A stretch of 64,000 nt of DNA from Emiliania huxleyi CCMP1516 (GCF_000372725.1 NW_005194951.1:253289-317288), one strand, 5' to 3'. Positions 28,209 through 41,796 are shown, counted from the first letter of the stretch. Notes: a model not told the origin generated them from the sequence alone. Numbers and translations: made by a program.

Positions 28209-31205
28209 CTAACTCGCTGAGTCACCCCCGCTGGCTGACGGGTACAGCTGGTCGCACTTAGCCTGGCAGGCCTCCAATGAGGGCTGATTCTCCAGGTCGA
28301 CCGCGTGACGGCGCCGCTCGCGGGCGTTCGCTGCAACCGAGGCAAAGGAAAGAGGGTACCACAGGACGAGGCGCTCTTCGCTGTGCGCCCTATCGAGGGC
28401 GGTCACCGTGTGCGCCGTCGTCGGGCGGCGACGACCGTCCTGGTCCACTGCTAGCCATGTCAGCGCAGTGCCCGCTTTAGAGGGCACGCGGAGCGGTGCC
28501 GGGACCGCAAGCGGAAAGACGGTCTCCACGGGGGAGTCACTGAGGTACACGATGAAGGTAGAGTCGATAAGCGAGCCGTATGGTCCGTGCGCCCCAGAAT
28601 CTGACCACACGTCGGTGTGCACGGGGACGGCAGGACTCCCGGGCTTGTACCGAAGCAGGTCGCCCGGCCCGAGAGTGTCCGTGGAATCCGTACCCCACGC
28701 CTCGGCGACCCGCGTTCGGACAGACTGGACGATTGCGCGCCCGTCCGCATCGAGCAGTGTAGGGGAGGACCCGCACATCTTGTAGCCCTTCTCCCTCACC
28801 TTGTAGTCGCTGTCGTGCTCGCCCTTGCAGGTGTTCCACCTCTCCTCAGGCGCCTGGAGAACCAATCGGACCAGCTCCTCGCGCTCTGTCTTGTTGAGAA
28901 ACCCCTCGATTGCCCAGATGCCCGAGGCTGGCGAGCCGCCCACGCCGGTGGGGGCTGACGCTGGGAACGGCCATTTCCATGTCGCATTCGTGGCCGCGTC
29001 AGCATTCGGGATGCTGCGTGAACTCGCAAGAAGCCCACGACGGGCGCGTGGCGGCGCCGGCATCGACAGGGAGGCGAAGTGCATGTGGCAGGCGTCGCTG
29101 CACTCATTCTGGTCTGAGAAACCGGTCGTCTTGGCAGAGCTGCGCTTTACATCTTCGACACGCCTGCGGCGGCCGAGGGGGCCGTCGCCGCCGCTGCACT
29201 CATTCTGGTCTGAGAAGCCGGTCGTCTCCGAGGTAGCTTCCACACGCCTGCGGGTGCCGAGCCCGTCGCTGCAATCGCATGGCTCATCCGGCGCCGGGAG
29301 AAATGGGATTGATCCAGGGTGCGCGTTCACGTCGAAAATCGGCTCAACATCTTGCCCTTCGAAAATTGGCTGTCCAACTAACTGTAGTGAGCGTCGGGCT
29401 GGTGGTTCGACGTCTTCGAAACTATGCGGCGAGGAAGGAGGCGGAAAGGGCATCGGCGACGCCACAACATCTTCGTGCGAAATGTTTCCAGAGATCGCGC
29501 CACAAGGGATGCAGGCAGGGCCCGGGAGTCGCCACTCGCCATCGCAGGCGGAGCACCACGGGGGCGGCTCGCGATCCAAGCAGTCCCAGGGCGGGAATTG
29601 CGGCTGTCCACTGAGCACCCCGTCGCAAAATGGAAACCCGAAGATTTCATTTGAGCAGTATTCCCGTGCCCTGCAGATACCCCCACCGCACTCTAGGCCT
29701 TCGTCGTCGCCATCTTCGCATCCGAACGGTAGCGATGCTGGCGGTGGCAGCGAGGGTGGAGGCGGAAAGGCCAAGGAGGCAGAGACGTCGAAGACCATCG
29801 TCGGAAAGACCATCGTCAGATTGTGACTGCACAGACACGTGGAGGTGGGTACGCTCAAATTGGTCAAATTGACCGATTCGCCAGAAAAAACGTCACTGGT
29901 GAGCGGTGTATCCAGCGTGATTGGCAGTTTCGCGGCGAGGCGGCGCCTGCCAGAGGGCTCTGCGAGGGCGACCACCTCGTAGTTTGACCCGTCCAAGGTG
30001 ATGGTACTGCCCTCCTGGAGGCCGTCGACGTAGCAATTGACGAAAATGACGGTGTCGCCGATGCTGGCGTCCTGCGTCAGCGTCATTCCTGTCTCTGGCA
30101 GGCATGTTTCGGACGGCGGTAGTGGCGGAGGCGAAGGGGAGACTGAGGGCAGCGGCGGCGATGGCGAGGCGGATGGGGGGGAGGGAGACGGCGACGGCGG
30201 AGGGGATGGCGATAGCGAGGGCGGCGATGGCGGCTCGCACTCGCCGAGCCGGCGGGTGGCCATGGTGGCAGCACCGACCTCCTCGCTCCCGTCGACGGAG
30301 GCCGATGCAGTGGTCTTGGGCGCATCGGCCGCTGCTCCCGACGAGAACTTGCGACCCGACAGCGCGGCAACGTCGCGTGGAGGCGCCCGGGAGAGGCCGA
30401 AGCGCGAGTAGGCAAAGGCCGTGGCAAAGGGAGAGGGCATCACGTACTCCTCCCAGCGGCCAACGATCGCGCCCTCTGCCATCGCCTTGGTCGTGAGGTT
30501 AAGGCCGGGGCGAGGCTTGGGATCGCGTGCTCCGTCCACCGCGATCCCAGAGCCGTCGAACGACTGGCCGATGAGGCCATGCGGCGACACTTTGAGAGAT
30601 GCCTCTGGGACCCGGAGCGCAAAGTGCGCGTCTAGACGCACCTTCGGTCCGCTGATGTGATCGGCGCGATGGTAGTAGTCAGGCACCGCCTTGGGCGCGA
30701 CGGTGAAGTTCCACTCCGGCGTGGACAGGGTGACAGAGGAATGATTCGCCTGCAGCTGCACCTCTCCGCAAGACTGTCGCTGCAGGGGCGAGTCGCGCAA
30801 CACATGGCCCAGGCGGGCTCCGGTGAGCTTGAACGGCCTACCGGCGCAGGTGCCGTTTGACCAACCCAAAAGGCTCGCCGGCGATATCTTGAAGCCAAAC
30901 ATTGAGAACTGGAGCAGGCCAGCCGACGTGGTGGCGAGTGCGTGAAACTGCGTGAGCCAAGAGCCGTTCACCGTGGCTTCGTTCATGCGAAAGATCCCCT
31001 CCTCGGTCATCGCATTGATGCTGAGGCGCGCCGCGCTCAGCAAGTTAAAGAGCCGGCCGTGTTCGCCTCGGAAATCGGCCCTCCCGCCGTGCGCAAAGGT
31101 GAGATGCGGGTCGCCCTCGCCGCTTGCATCGGGGCACGTGGCATTCAAATATGCAATCAGCGCGAGCAGTAGGATGGGGAAAAGTGCGGCGCGCCGCAGC
31201 GGCAT
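28209..31205 (-). CDS. Secreted protein with GDPH/vWD-like N-terminus and prolyl-4-hydroxylase-like C-terminus
   Basis: A 998-residue single frame. Residues 1-23 are a signal peptide (LRRAALFPILLLALIAYL). Residues 31-300 begin GDPHLTFAHGGRADFRGEHG, a vWF-D-like signature, with several N-glycosylation sites. A (Ser-Pro)n linker follows (about 330-375), then a small module (TQDASIGDTVIFVNCYVDGL), then Cys-rich segments. Residues 755-975 look like an Fe(II)/2-oxoglutarate dioxygenase: HTDVWSD gives the H-x-D pair, TAHTVTALD the distal His, and ERLVLWYPL the 2OG-side strand. A short unit, SDQNECS with its flanks, is duplicated at 29101 and 29198. Prolyl hydroxylation of wall or scale glycoproteins is a reasonable inference. 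Confidence 0.75.
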   Translation of the reverse strand: MPLRRAALFPILLLALIAYLNATCPDASGEGDPHLTFAHGGRADFRGEHGRLFNLLSAARLSINAMTEEGIFRMNEATVNGSWLTQFHALATTSAGLLQFSMFGFKISPASLLGWSNGTCAGRPFKLTGARLGHVLRDSPLQRQSCGEVQLQANHSSVTLSTPEWNFTVAPKAVPDYYHRADHISGPKVRLDAHFALRVPEASLKVSPHGLIGQSFDGSGIAVDGARDPKPRPGLNLTTKAMAEGAIVGRWEEYVMPSPFATAFAYSRFGLSRAPPRDVAALSGRKFSSGAAADAPKTTASASVDGSEEVGAATMATRRLGECEPPSPPSLSPSPPPSPSPSPPSASPSPPLPSVSPSPPPLPPSETCLPETGMTLTQDASIGDTVIFVNCYVDGLQEGSTITLDGSNYEVVALAEPSGRRRLAAKLPITLDTPLTSDVFSGESVNLTNLSVPTSTCLCSHNLTMVFPTMVFDVSASLAFPPPPSLPPPASLPFGCEDGDDEGLECGGGICRAREYCSNEIFGFPFCDGVLSGQPQFPPWDCLDREPPPWCSACDGEWRLPGPACIPCGAISGNISHEDVVASPMPFPPPSSPHSFEDVEPPARRSLQLVGQPIFEGQDVEPIFDVNAHPGSIPFLPAPDEPCDCSDGLGTRRRVEATSETTGFSDQNECSGGDGPLGRRRRVEDVKRSSAKTTGFSDQNECSDACHMHFASLSMPAPPRARRGLLASSRSIPNADAATNATWKWPFPASAPTGVGGSPASGIWAIEGFLNKTEREELVRLVLQAPEERWNTCKGEHDSDYKVREKGYKMCGSSPTLLDADGRAIVQSVRTRVAEAWGTDSTDTLGPGDLLRYKPGSPAVPVHTDVWSDSGAHGPYGSLIDSTFIVYLSDSPVETVFPLAVPAPLRVPSKAGTALTWLAVDQDGRRRPTTAHTVTALDRAHSEERLVLWYPLSFASVAANARERRRHAVDLENQPSLEACQAKCDQLYPSASGGDSAS

Positions 31206-32558
31206 GTGTGAGCAGAAGGGGCACGAGCACGGGCACTACGGGAGCAGAAGCAACAGCAAAAGGTATTGGGCGTTTGGGGGCATTAGTTAAATTGCACGTA
31301 ACCTAAATTCCAGCCTAAATTGCATGTCGCTATATGTAGTACTATCTGTGGCCGGTTCAGCCTTTACTTTTTTGGAGGGTAATTGCATTTACGTACTTTT
31401 AGCTTAATTAATGGGAGAAAAGCATGTCCGTCTGCCATGCGCAACGTTTCCGGGTACTGTGGCCCCTTGTGCCCTTGATTGAGCCTTGTACTTTGTCCCT
31501 TTTTTTAATATTGGGGACAGGGGGTGTTCTCTAGGCCCCTAATGGCCCTACGCGCGGCGTGTGCCCACACATGCGGAATCGACCCTGATGAGAATGAGGT
31601 GGAGAATATCGTAGCGAAATCCAAGTGCAAAATAGTGAATAGTTCACCCGATACCACGTTCGGATCGCTCCTCATCGCAAACCCTTTCAGCAGTTCACCC
31701 TCGGGTATGTTCGTAAGAGCTACATACACTGACACACACACTGAAAATGTCTTGGTTTGCCAACAACATACCTTAAACGGAAAATGTCGAACCACCAGCC
31801 CGACCGACGCGCACTACAGTAAGACCCTATCTGGGCGATTGAGCCTACCCTGGTGGCTTCCCATGGTGTAAACGCGGCGCGATGCACTCGTGGGCCCTGT
31901 GCTGCAAGAACAATTTGCGGACTTGATCGTCTCATTCGCCAGCATAATCGTCGCAGACCTGCGCGTGCTTTGGTCGGTGATGGCGCGAATTCCCATCGCC
32001 GGCGTCGACACCCTCACGCGCACTAGCGACGCCTTTGTTGTGCTGTGGCAGCCGCACAGTAGGCTGTGTCAACTGTGCAGAGTGTGTGAGCAGCAGAGGA
32101 GCTGCTCTCCAGGCTTCAGGCGCAAAGAGCTGCATGCCATCGAACAAGCGCTGTCGAGGTTCGCCGAGCGCGGCGAAAATCGGGGGACACCGTCACCGAC
32201 GAGCGCGTTGGACTTTTCACTCCGGACAAAGACGGCGACACGCACACGAGCTGCGGCCGTGTCGCCGTCATAGCGGCGAGGCGCGGGACCGTCTGTGGCG
32301 AAGTGGGTCGCGCGTCCCCCGATTTCCACGAAAGCGGCGAAGCGCACACGAAAGCGGCCGTGTTTTTTTTGCTTGCCAGCACCCCGTGTTCACAGCCGCT
32401 TTCGATACCTCCCACCACCCCGTGTTCAAAGATGAGAGGAGCCCCAGGAGCTCCCAGAGCCACGTGACCATAAAGCCGTAGGCGTAGTCGCGCTACGGGC
32501 GTGTGAGGGAGGGGAGGGCGGTGTGGCCGTGCACCGGCGCCGAGACCCCGCAGCGCCG
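31206..32558. other. Gap between P4H-like and CP12-like genes
   Basis: The left part (31260-31520) is AT-richer than the rest and is probably the P4H promoter. Two plus-strand open frames (31524-31871 and 31890-32273) have mixed composition with no recognised motif. I see no supported gene. Confidence 0.4.
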
Positions 32559-33891
32559 TCAGTTAGCTTTGCCAACGAGCTTCTTGAGGAACTGCTTGAC
32601 CGCCTTGCGCTTGCGTCCAGAGGTGATGATCTCCACGGCGGGCGCCGGCGCCGCCACCAGCTCGTCCGCCACCGCCTCCGCCACCGCCTTTGGCTCGCAC
32701 TCGTCTTCGGACTGGCACGAATCGATGGCCGCCTACGGTCAGGACGTGCGGCAGCAGGGTTGGACGAGAGGCTAGTCTGTGCGTCGGTGTATCGCTCCCG
32801 TGTGGCGCTGTGGCCGTCTCTCCGCCTCGCTAGCCGCCTCCTGAGAGTCGGGTGTGTCCTGCCATGGCCTGACCGTGTCTTCGCCTACCTCTCTCTAGTC
32901 TATACCGCGGCCTGCAGCTCGCAGAGCGCCTCCTCCAACAGCTGGCAGTTGGAGGGCGTCGAGCCTACCTCGGCAGCGGAGCAGGCCGTGAGCAGCGCCT
33001 CCGGAGGCCATGAGCAGCGCCTCCAGAGCTGCTCGAGAGGAGCCGCTGGCAGTGCTGGGGAGGGGAGACGGCGCCCTCGCTGAGCACGCACTCGCCAAAG
33101 AGCCTACACGAGACACAGCCGCGCGGGCGGGGGTCCTGCGGGCGGGAGAGCGCACGCGCGCTGCTGCCCCGGGGTGGAAGACGTGATCTGCTCCTCGAGC
33201 AAGCCCGCGCCGCTCGCCGCCTCGCCGGACGTGAGCTTCTTGATCCACACGTTCGCCGCCTCCTTCTGCTCGGGACCAAAGGTCGCCGCCGAGGCTGCAG
33301 GGCGCGGAGGGCGAGGGGCGGTGCGGTCAGTCTTGCTCGTTGACAGGGCGGGCGGGGCACCGCGCACCGCGCAGCTTCGTCGCCGCCTCTTGAATGGCGG
33401 TGGGGCCGAGGATGAGTTCGAACTCCGTGTCCTTGGGCGCGTTGCGCCGAACCTCTACCGCGGAGCTGAGCGCCTCAATCGCCTCGGTAAGCGCCTTGCA
33501 GCGGCCGCTCTCGTCGTCCAGCTGGCACTCCTCAAAGAGAGTCAGTTGCATCTCCATCAGCCCGGAGGCGCTCGCGTCGCCGGCCGAGACCGCCTGCTCA
33601 ACCCATGCCTGCGCCTGCTTGCCCTGGGTGACGCCGAAGCGCTTGGCCGCGAGCGTGACCTTCCTGCGCAGGACAAGGACGAAAGGTGCGTGGCAGGCAT
33701 GGGCGGCTTGCGGCAAGAGGGTGATGTGCTTACTTCGAAGCCGCTAACAGCGTCTTCTCCTCCTCGGTCGCTGCTACGCACTGCAGCTGCGAAACGCGAC
33801 GACCACTGCTGACGATCGGGACGTGCACGGGCGTTGGCAGCGCGACGAGTGCCGACGCGCCGGCGGCGAAAGCAAGGCACAACGCAAGCAT
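32559..33891 (-). CDS. Plastid-targeted protein with tandem CP12-like modules
   Basis: CP12 is a small redox protein that ties GAPDH and phosphoribulokinase in plastids. Exon 1 (33734-33891) codes MLALCLAFAAGASALVALP, a signal peptide with an ASA/LV cleavage region, then a basic transit-like part, as expected for a plastid inside the ER. Exon 2 (33368-33663) carries FGVTQGKQAQAWVEQ and the Cys pair in ECQLDDESGRCKAL, C-x8-C as in the CP12 N-terminal half, followed by IEALSSAV. Exon 3 (33183-33294) and later exons repeat the module: FGPEQKEAANVW, LFGECVLSE, then LLEEALCELQAA. A last exon to 32559 codes SCQSEDECEP and a basic tail ending LVGKAN. Exons 1-4 join in phase; the exon 4/5 border is unclear. 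The CP12 call is by motif spacing only. Confidence 0.5.
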
Positions 33892-36259
<2,368 letters not shown>

Positions 36260-36637
36260 CGCGTGGCGCCTCGCGCGCGCGCAACGCGGTTCGAGAGCCT
36301 TCAGGCCCCCCATCCACAACCCAGGCTACTGCTTACGTGTACGTCGTGGATATGCGTCTCACGCGCGCTGGTCGCTGCCGAGTGGAGTCGCGAGTGCGCA
36401 CTAGCCCCGAAGTCCGTGCTTTCGTCGATCGTAATTCGTCGATCGTGTCAGACCGCTCACAAGATACTGTATATCATCAATGTTCAAAACAAGACCAAGG
36501 GCAAACGCCGAGCGTGTGTGTGTGTCTCCCGGCGTGTAGCGTGGAGCCAGATATCCGGTAATATAAGATACAAAAAGGTCAATTTTCTGTCCGTCACGCG
36601 GGATGCCAGTATATCTCTCCCTCGGCTCTAGTATCTC
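36260..36637. other. Convergent gap between GDH and methyltransferase
   Basis: 3' flanks of two convergent genes. No repeat or ORF of note. Confidence 0.5.
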
Positions 36638-37711
36638 TCAACTGGCGGGGCGCGGCGCCCAAAGGTCGTCCGGCCGCGCGGCCTCGACCGCCGCTTCGCC
36701 GCCGCAGTCGGAGCCGCCCCCCGCCCGCTCCGCGAGGAGCCAATCAAACGCCTCCCTCCCCGTCCGCGCCGCGCCGCGCCGCGCCCAGCAAAAGAGCGTG
36801 CAGCCGCTCGCGGCGCATGGCGTCAGGTGCGTCTCCGAGATCGCGTCCAGGGCGCCCGCCGCGGTCCGCTCCTCGCTGCGAAGGAGCTCAAAGCCTGCAG
36901 CCTCTGCGCTCGCCCGCTGGTGGTCGTCGAGGTGCGCAAAGTTCTCCGAGCGCGCGAAGAGGACGAGCGGCTCCGCACGCTGCGGCTCGATCTCCCCACC
37001 TCTCCCCATCTCTCCCCATCTCTCCGCACGCTGCGGCTCGCTGTCCGCAGCGCCGCCCTCCGTCGAGCAGCCGGCAGGCAACAGCTCGCCCGCAGAGCGG
37101 AAGAGGCTCGTCACCGCCTCCGCGTCGTACGACATCTCACACGCGACGACCAGCAGCGGCGCAGGCCCGGCGTCGCCCTCTCCGCCCGCCCCGAAGTTGC
37201 GCTCCACCAGCGCGGAGAGCGCGCCTCCCTCGTGCACGTCCAGCCGCTCGACAGACGCGAGGCGGCTACCGTTGAGCGAGTCGTTCCGCTGCAGCACCTG
37301 CACATTCTCCTCAAAGCAGTCGGTCGCGACGACGCCGCGCGCAAAGATGTCGCCGCCGAGCGCGGCGGCGACGAGGCTCGCCATCCCGGCGCCGGCGCCG
37401 ACCTCGAGCAGACCCATCGGCCACGGCGGCGGCTCGGCTCTTCGCGACGCAATCGCCAGCGCGACGGCGTGGCCGCCGGGCCAGAGCAGCTTGCCCATCG
37501 TGCGGAAGCTACACAGCTGCATCGAGAGGTGCTCGACCTGCATCCGCAGCGTCGCCGTGTCGGCGAGCAGGCGGCTTCGCATCAGCGAGGCAGGCGGACG
37601 ACCCACAGCCGGCCGATCGACAGTCGGCCTCGGATCGCCGTGCTTGAGCAGCCGCCGCAGCGAGTCGACGTCTCCCGAGGCGATGAGACTCAAGGCGTCC
37701 GCGTCCTCCAT
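36638..37711 (-). CDS. Class I methyltransferase of the METTL21/FAM86 type
   Basis: A 357-residue single-exon frame from the ATG at 37711 (MEDADALSLIASGDVDSLRR; an upstream GTG is not a start). Residues 55-75 give FRTMGKLLWPGGHAVAL, the W/G-rich entry block of this family. Motif I is LLEVGAGAGMASL (about 95-107) and the acidic motif II region is VVATDCFEENVQ. The post-motif is VACEMSYDAEAV, matching the D/E-x-x-Y seen in seven-strand protein lysine methyltransferases. The C-terminal 100 residues include a low-complexity piece repeating EPQRAE. Substrate unknown. Confidence 0.75.
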   Translation of the reverse strand: MEDADALSLIASGDVDSLRRLLKHGDPRPTVDRPAVGRPPASLMRSRLLADTATLRMQVEHLSMQLCSFRTMGKLLWPGGHAVALAIASRRAEPPPWPMGLLEVGAGAGMASLVAAALGGDIFARGVVATDCFEENVQVLQRNDSLNGSRLASVERLDVHEGGALSALVERNFGAGGEGDAGPAPLLVVACEMSYDAEAVTSLFRSAGELLPAGCSTEGGAADSEPQRAERWGEMGRGGEIEPQRAEPLVLFARSENFAHLDDHQRASAEAAGFELLRSEERTAAGALDAISETHLTPCAASGCTLFCWARRGAARTGREAFDWLLAERAGGGSDCGGEAAVEAARPDDLWAPRPAS

Positions 37712-38302
37712 CCGTTTGGTCGTCACCTGGCGAGCAGAGGCCTTACCTTACCTTACCTTACCTTACCTCGATCCTCGTCCGGGAGCGTCCTGCGACTCCT
37801 GGCCCCACTCCGCGAGCCTTCCCCCCGCCGAGCACCAAAGAGAGCGTGCGTGTGCCTCTCGCCAGATATCGAGCCCTCCGGGAGAATCTCAAGATAGAGA
37901 AAAACACAAGGCTCTCTCACAGTGTGTGTGTGTGTGTGTTAGTGCGGACGTCGCCGCGGCTCGCCTCTGCCGCGGCGGCTGCTGCGCGCACGCGGCGGCG
38001 CCGCTCTCTCGCGAGACGGCTGGCGACGCGGCTCGCCGCCGACGTACGGTGCGCTCGTCCGACGGTCCGCAGCGTGGCGTGCGCGGCGCTGCGCGCCGCT
38101 CTGCGAGCGCTTCTGCGCCTGCACTGCCTGTCTCTGTTGCTGCTGGTGGTGGTGGTGCTGCTGCTGTTGGTGCAGATGCTGCTGCTGGCGCGGCGCGGCT
38201 CTGCGACTGGGCTCGACGCGCGCGTCGCGAGCGTCTGACGCGGCGGGCGGCGTCGGGCAGGTGCGCTTCTCTCTCGGGTGGTGGTGGTGCTGCTGCTGCT
38301 AC

Positions 38303-38355
38303 CTCACAGCACTGGATGTGCGGTTAATGACTGCACTCCAAGTGCTCCAAGTGCG
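38303..38355 (+). repeat. Family B fragment, copy 4
   Basis: Short match to the 3' end of family B, including actgcactccaagtgctcc. Confidence 0.6.
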
Positions 38356-38499
38356 GAGAGGGAGGAGAGAGAGAGAGGAGAACTGGGACCTGTCGTGTGG
38401 GTGAACCCTGCCCAGCCCCCCTCCGTGTCGCGATGCGCTCCCCGCTCCCGTTCCCCTGTGTCCCTGATCGTCCTTCGAATCGTCCTTACATACAAGATC

Positions 38500-38567
38500 C
38501 TGCTCGTGCAGGTGGGGACCCTGTCCTTTCTCCCACCCCTCGTTTGGCGTGCCCGTTTTATTTATTT
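38500..38567 (+). mobile_element. Family G short element with (TTTA)n tail, copy 2
   Basis: Begins ctcgtgcaggtggggac and ends cccgttttatttatttatt, parallel to copies 1 and 3. No target-site duplication was seen. Confidence 0.5.
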
Positions 38568-39161
38568 ATTTAGAGAGAGGAGAGCCTTTGAGCCTTGGCA
38601 CCAGCCAGGCAGTTGATTTGGCCTTGGCACCAGCCTTGGCAGTTGAATTGGCCTTGGCACCAGCCTTGGCAGGCGGGCACGCGGGACATGCACAGGCGCC
38701 AAGGGGCGCAGAACCGACCTAACCCGTCGGAGGTGGGGGGAAGGGAGTCCCGCCGGGTTCCCCTGCGTGAGCGCAAGAGTAACCCCAAGAGGGCTGAAGA
38801 TGAGCGGTGCGCGCAGGGGTCGGCGTGGACGGGGCGAGGAACGCGCCGCGCGGGGCGCCGCCTCGCCGGCCCAAGTGGCGCAGAGCGAGGCGGCGAGAAC
38901 CGAGCGAGCACGTCCTCGTGAGCCCCGTGGCTCCAACCAGGCCCTTCCTTTTTTTTGAGCTGGTGTGACGCCGCGCGAGCGACGCTCCGAGATCGCCCGA
39001 GATAGCGCGGCGCGGCCCCGAGATCGCCCGAGATAGCGCGAGATCGCCCGAGATCGCGCGGCGCGGCCCGAGGCGAGGTGGATGGGTTGGGAGTGAGGGG
39101 GCGGAAGTGTTCAGTGCGGTAGGATGGTCAGCTCGGGGCGCGTGAGCCGGACTTGGGAGCC

Positions 39162-39408
39162 GGACGGAGCACTTGGAGCACTTGGAGCACTTGGAGTGCA
39201 GTCATTAACCTCACATCCAGGGCCGGGGAGCTAAGAAGCGCACCCAGCGGGCCGGATGATCGGTATCGGGCTACGGGCTGGAGAGCCCTGACCCCTAGGG
39301 GGAGTGCGCGTTCGTAGGGAAAGGGCCGTAAAGTAAACACGGGTCTCCGAGGGTTGGCTCCGCGCTCCGGGTTTCCCCTAGCAGCAGACCGCCCCCTCTA
39401 CTCGGAGC
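39162..39408 (-). repeat. Dispersed repeat family B, copy 2
   Basis: Full-length minus-strand partner of 3228-3472, with three ctccaagtg units at its end. Confidence 0.75.
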
Positions 39409-39835
39409 TATAATGAACACCAGACATGAACACGACACGCATTCTCACACGACGTCACCGCTCAGGGCTCCTTCGCGCGGGGTCCTCATCCTCCCTCCGG
39501 AGGAGTCTCCCCTCTCCTCTGGCGCGGCTGGTGGTGGTGCCGGCCGCTGCGCCAGATTTTTTTGTGCTGAGCACAGGGTTGGTTGTGCCGGGCCGCCCCC
39601 GCGAGAGAAACTCGTCAGTAAAACTCTCGGGCGGCCCGACTGTCAGACAGGCTGGCACGCAGTGGCAAAAGCCCGCGGCTCGTCGCCAAGGAGTTACGAA
39701 GAGTTTTTTAACCCCAGCCACGAGGATTCATAACGCCCAAGCCTCCCTGTCGCCTCTGTTTTTCTTCTTTCCTTAGCACTGGCATTAACACAGAGGCGGA
39801 CTCCCCCCGCAGCTCGGGATCACACGATTCCCCTC

Positions 39836-41274
39836 TCACTGGCCCGCGGCGCCCAAGCCTCGATCTTCTTGGGCAGGCCAGCAGCTGGTTCGACAGGTCC
39901 TCTCCGTGGCCTAGGCAGCCGTCGTCGCCCTGGCCCCAGGCAAAGACGTCGCCATCGGCGGTGATGACGAGGCTGTGCGCATCTCCCGCCGAGACTGCGA
40001 TGACGCGCTGCAGGCCTCGACCTTCTTGGGCAGCAGCTTGTCCTGCTCGTCGCCGTGGCCCAACCGACCAGCGCCTCCACCACCCCAGCTCCAGACGGCG
40101 CCGTCGGCGGTGAGGGCGAGGTTGTGCGCGGCTCCAGCCGACACAGCGACGACGCGCTGGCCCGCCAACGCCTCGACCTTCTTGGGCAGCAGCTGGCCCT
40201 GCTGGTCGCCGTGGCCCAGCCTGCCATTGCCTCCTGCGCCCCAGCTCCAGACGGCGCCGTCGGCGGTGATGGCGAGGCCGTGCGACCATCCAGCCGCGAC
40301 AGCGAGGACGCGCTTGCCAGCCAAGGCCTCAATCTTTTTTGGCAGCAGCTGGCCCTGCTGCTCATCGCCGTGGCCAAGCCGGCCCCAACCTCCACCGCCC
40401 CAGCTCCAGACGGCGCCGTCGGCGGTGATGGCGAGGCTGTGGTTTTCTGCAGCCGACACAGCGACAACGCGCTGCCCCGCCAACGCCTCGACCTGCTTCG
40501 GCAGCAGCTGGCCGTGCTGGTCGCCGTGGCCCAACCGGCCCCAGTCTCCATTGCCCCAGCTCCAGACAGCGCCGTCAGCGGTGAGGGCGACACTGTGCGC
40601 GAATCCAGCCGACACAACGGCGACGCGCCGCCCTGCGAAGGCCTCGATCTTCTTGGGCAGCAGCTGGAACTGCTGGTCGCCGTGGCCCAGCTTGCCAAAG
40701 GCTCCCCAGCCCCAGCTCCAGACACAGCCGTCAGCGGCGAGGGCGAGGGTGTGATGCGCTGCAGCCGACACGCTCACGGCGCGCTCGCCGCCCAGAAGAG
40801 GAGAAGGGAGGCGGGTCATGTGTTGAGCCGCGTCACGCCCTCGCCGTGCCCGAGCAACCCGGGATTATAAGACGGCGCCGTGCCGCACGACGAGAGCCGC
40901 CCCTCGCCGTCGATGAAGAGGCTGTGAGACTGGCCTGGCGCCACCCTCGCCGGCGGGCTGGCCTCGCACAGCAGCGCCGAATAGCACAGCCACCGCACGG
41001 CACAGCCCTCGCCCTCCGGCAGCGCCGGAAGCTCGAAGCCGCGCTCTTGCGCCCACAAGCGGATGGCCTCTACCGCAAGCGAGGCGTGAAAGAGCAGCGA
41101 GACGGCCGCGACGCGAGCGATGTCGGCGGGGCTGTGGCAGCGAGAGAGGGCGCGCACGAGGAGCTCCGAGGGGAGGTCGAGGAGGCGGGCGGGCGGCGGC
41201 GTCTCTGGCGAGGGAGCGGCTGTGGCGGCGGCGGTGGCGAGGCGGCGCGAGCAGCGGCGCGACGGGGTGGACAT
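39836..41274 (-). pseudogene. F-box / RCC1-repeat paralogue D, frameshifted
   Basis: Starts like the others (MSTPSRRCSRRLATAA) with an intact F-box. Net frameshifts then break the frame at about 40800-40820 (just after EGVTRLNT, where an ATG/TGA overlap appears), at about 40015 (a 7-nt loss in a blade after KKVEA) and at about 39870 (5 extra nt near the end). About six RCC1 repeats can still be read over the three frames. The lack of any intron-like sequence at these points argues for mutation rather than splicing. Confidence 0.8.
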
Positions 41275-41309
41275 CGCGAGAAAAAGACTTTTACGAGCGC
41301 CTCCCTCGC

Positions 41310-41402
41310 ACAACACTGGGCACGGGACTGGCGCGCACTGGCACTAACACAGGTACACCACGGGAGCCGCCTAAGCGACTCCTGCGAGGGTGGCGAGGCA
41401 CT
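41310..41402. repeat. Dispersed repeat family H, copy 1
   Basis: About 93 bp found inverted at 52378-52475 (core ggagccgcctaagcgactcc). It lies directly upstream of the RCC1 pseudogene D start codon. Confidence 0.7.
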
Positions 41403-41796
41403 TAGTTTCAGCCGCGGCCCCGCCACCGTCTCGTCTTCTCTGTCCGATTCCGTCGCCATCACCGACGGCGATCCCGTGCCCGACTCCCCGGGCGAGGACG
41501 GCGGTCTTGGATCGTGTCGCCACCCCTCCCCGGGAGGTCGGGCTTTCATTTTCTCTCTGCGTTCTCGCACATGGAGTGCGAGGTATCTCGTCTGTCGCCG
41601 TCCCAAACTGTCACTCCCCTCTCTCCCGGCCGGGGTGGGGCGCGCGCGGGGGGCGGCGGGTGTGCGGCGAGTGTGCGGGATGTCTGTGGGGTGTGGGCCC
41701 GAGAGCGATATGCCATGTCCGCCTTGCGTTTGTTTCATAACATCGAAGGCTAAGCTCAAAAAGAAAATCTCGGTGGTTGGGGAACTCCTAAGTAGG

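Larger units (their letters stand above)
37712..39835. other. Repeat-rich gap between the methyltransferase and RCC1 pseudogene D
   Basis: Contains a (ccttac)-type run at 37740-37768, CTG-rich sequence 38125-38190, family B fragment (38303-38355), family G copy 2 (38500-38567), three 30-bp units with core ttggcaccagcc (38595-38675), cgagatcgcc units (38985-39070) and family B copy 2 (39162-39408). Open frames here are not convincing. Confidence 0.55.

Noticed and set aside
28277..31290. Plus-strand open frames across the P4H-like gene
   Set aside because: No motif, no start context, and they are shadows of a 998-residue coding frame.
37740..37768. Telomere-like or regulatory ccttac run
   Set aside because: A short pentamer-type microsatellite without any other supporting feature.
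39836..41274. Reading RCC1 copy D as a functional spliced gene
   Set aside because: The frame breaks are small indels within conserved blades with no GT/GC-AG introns that would mend them.
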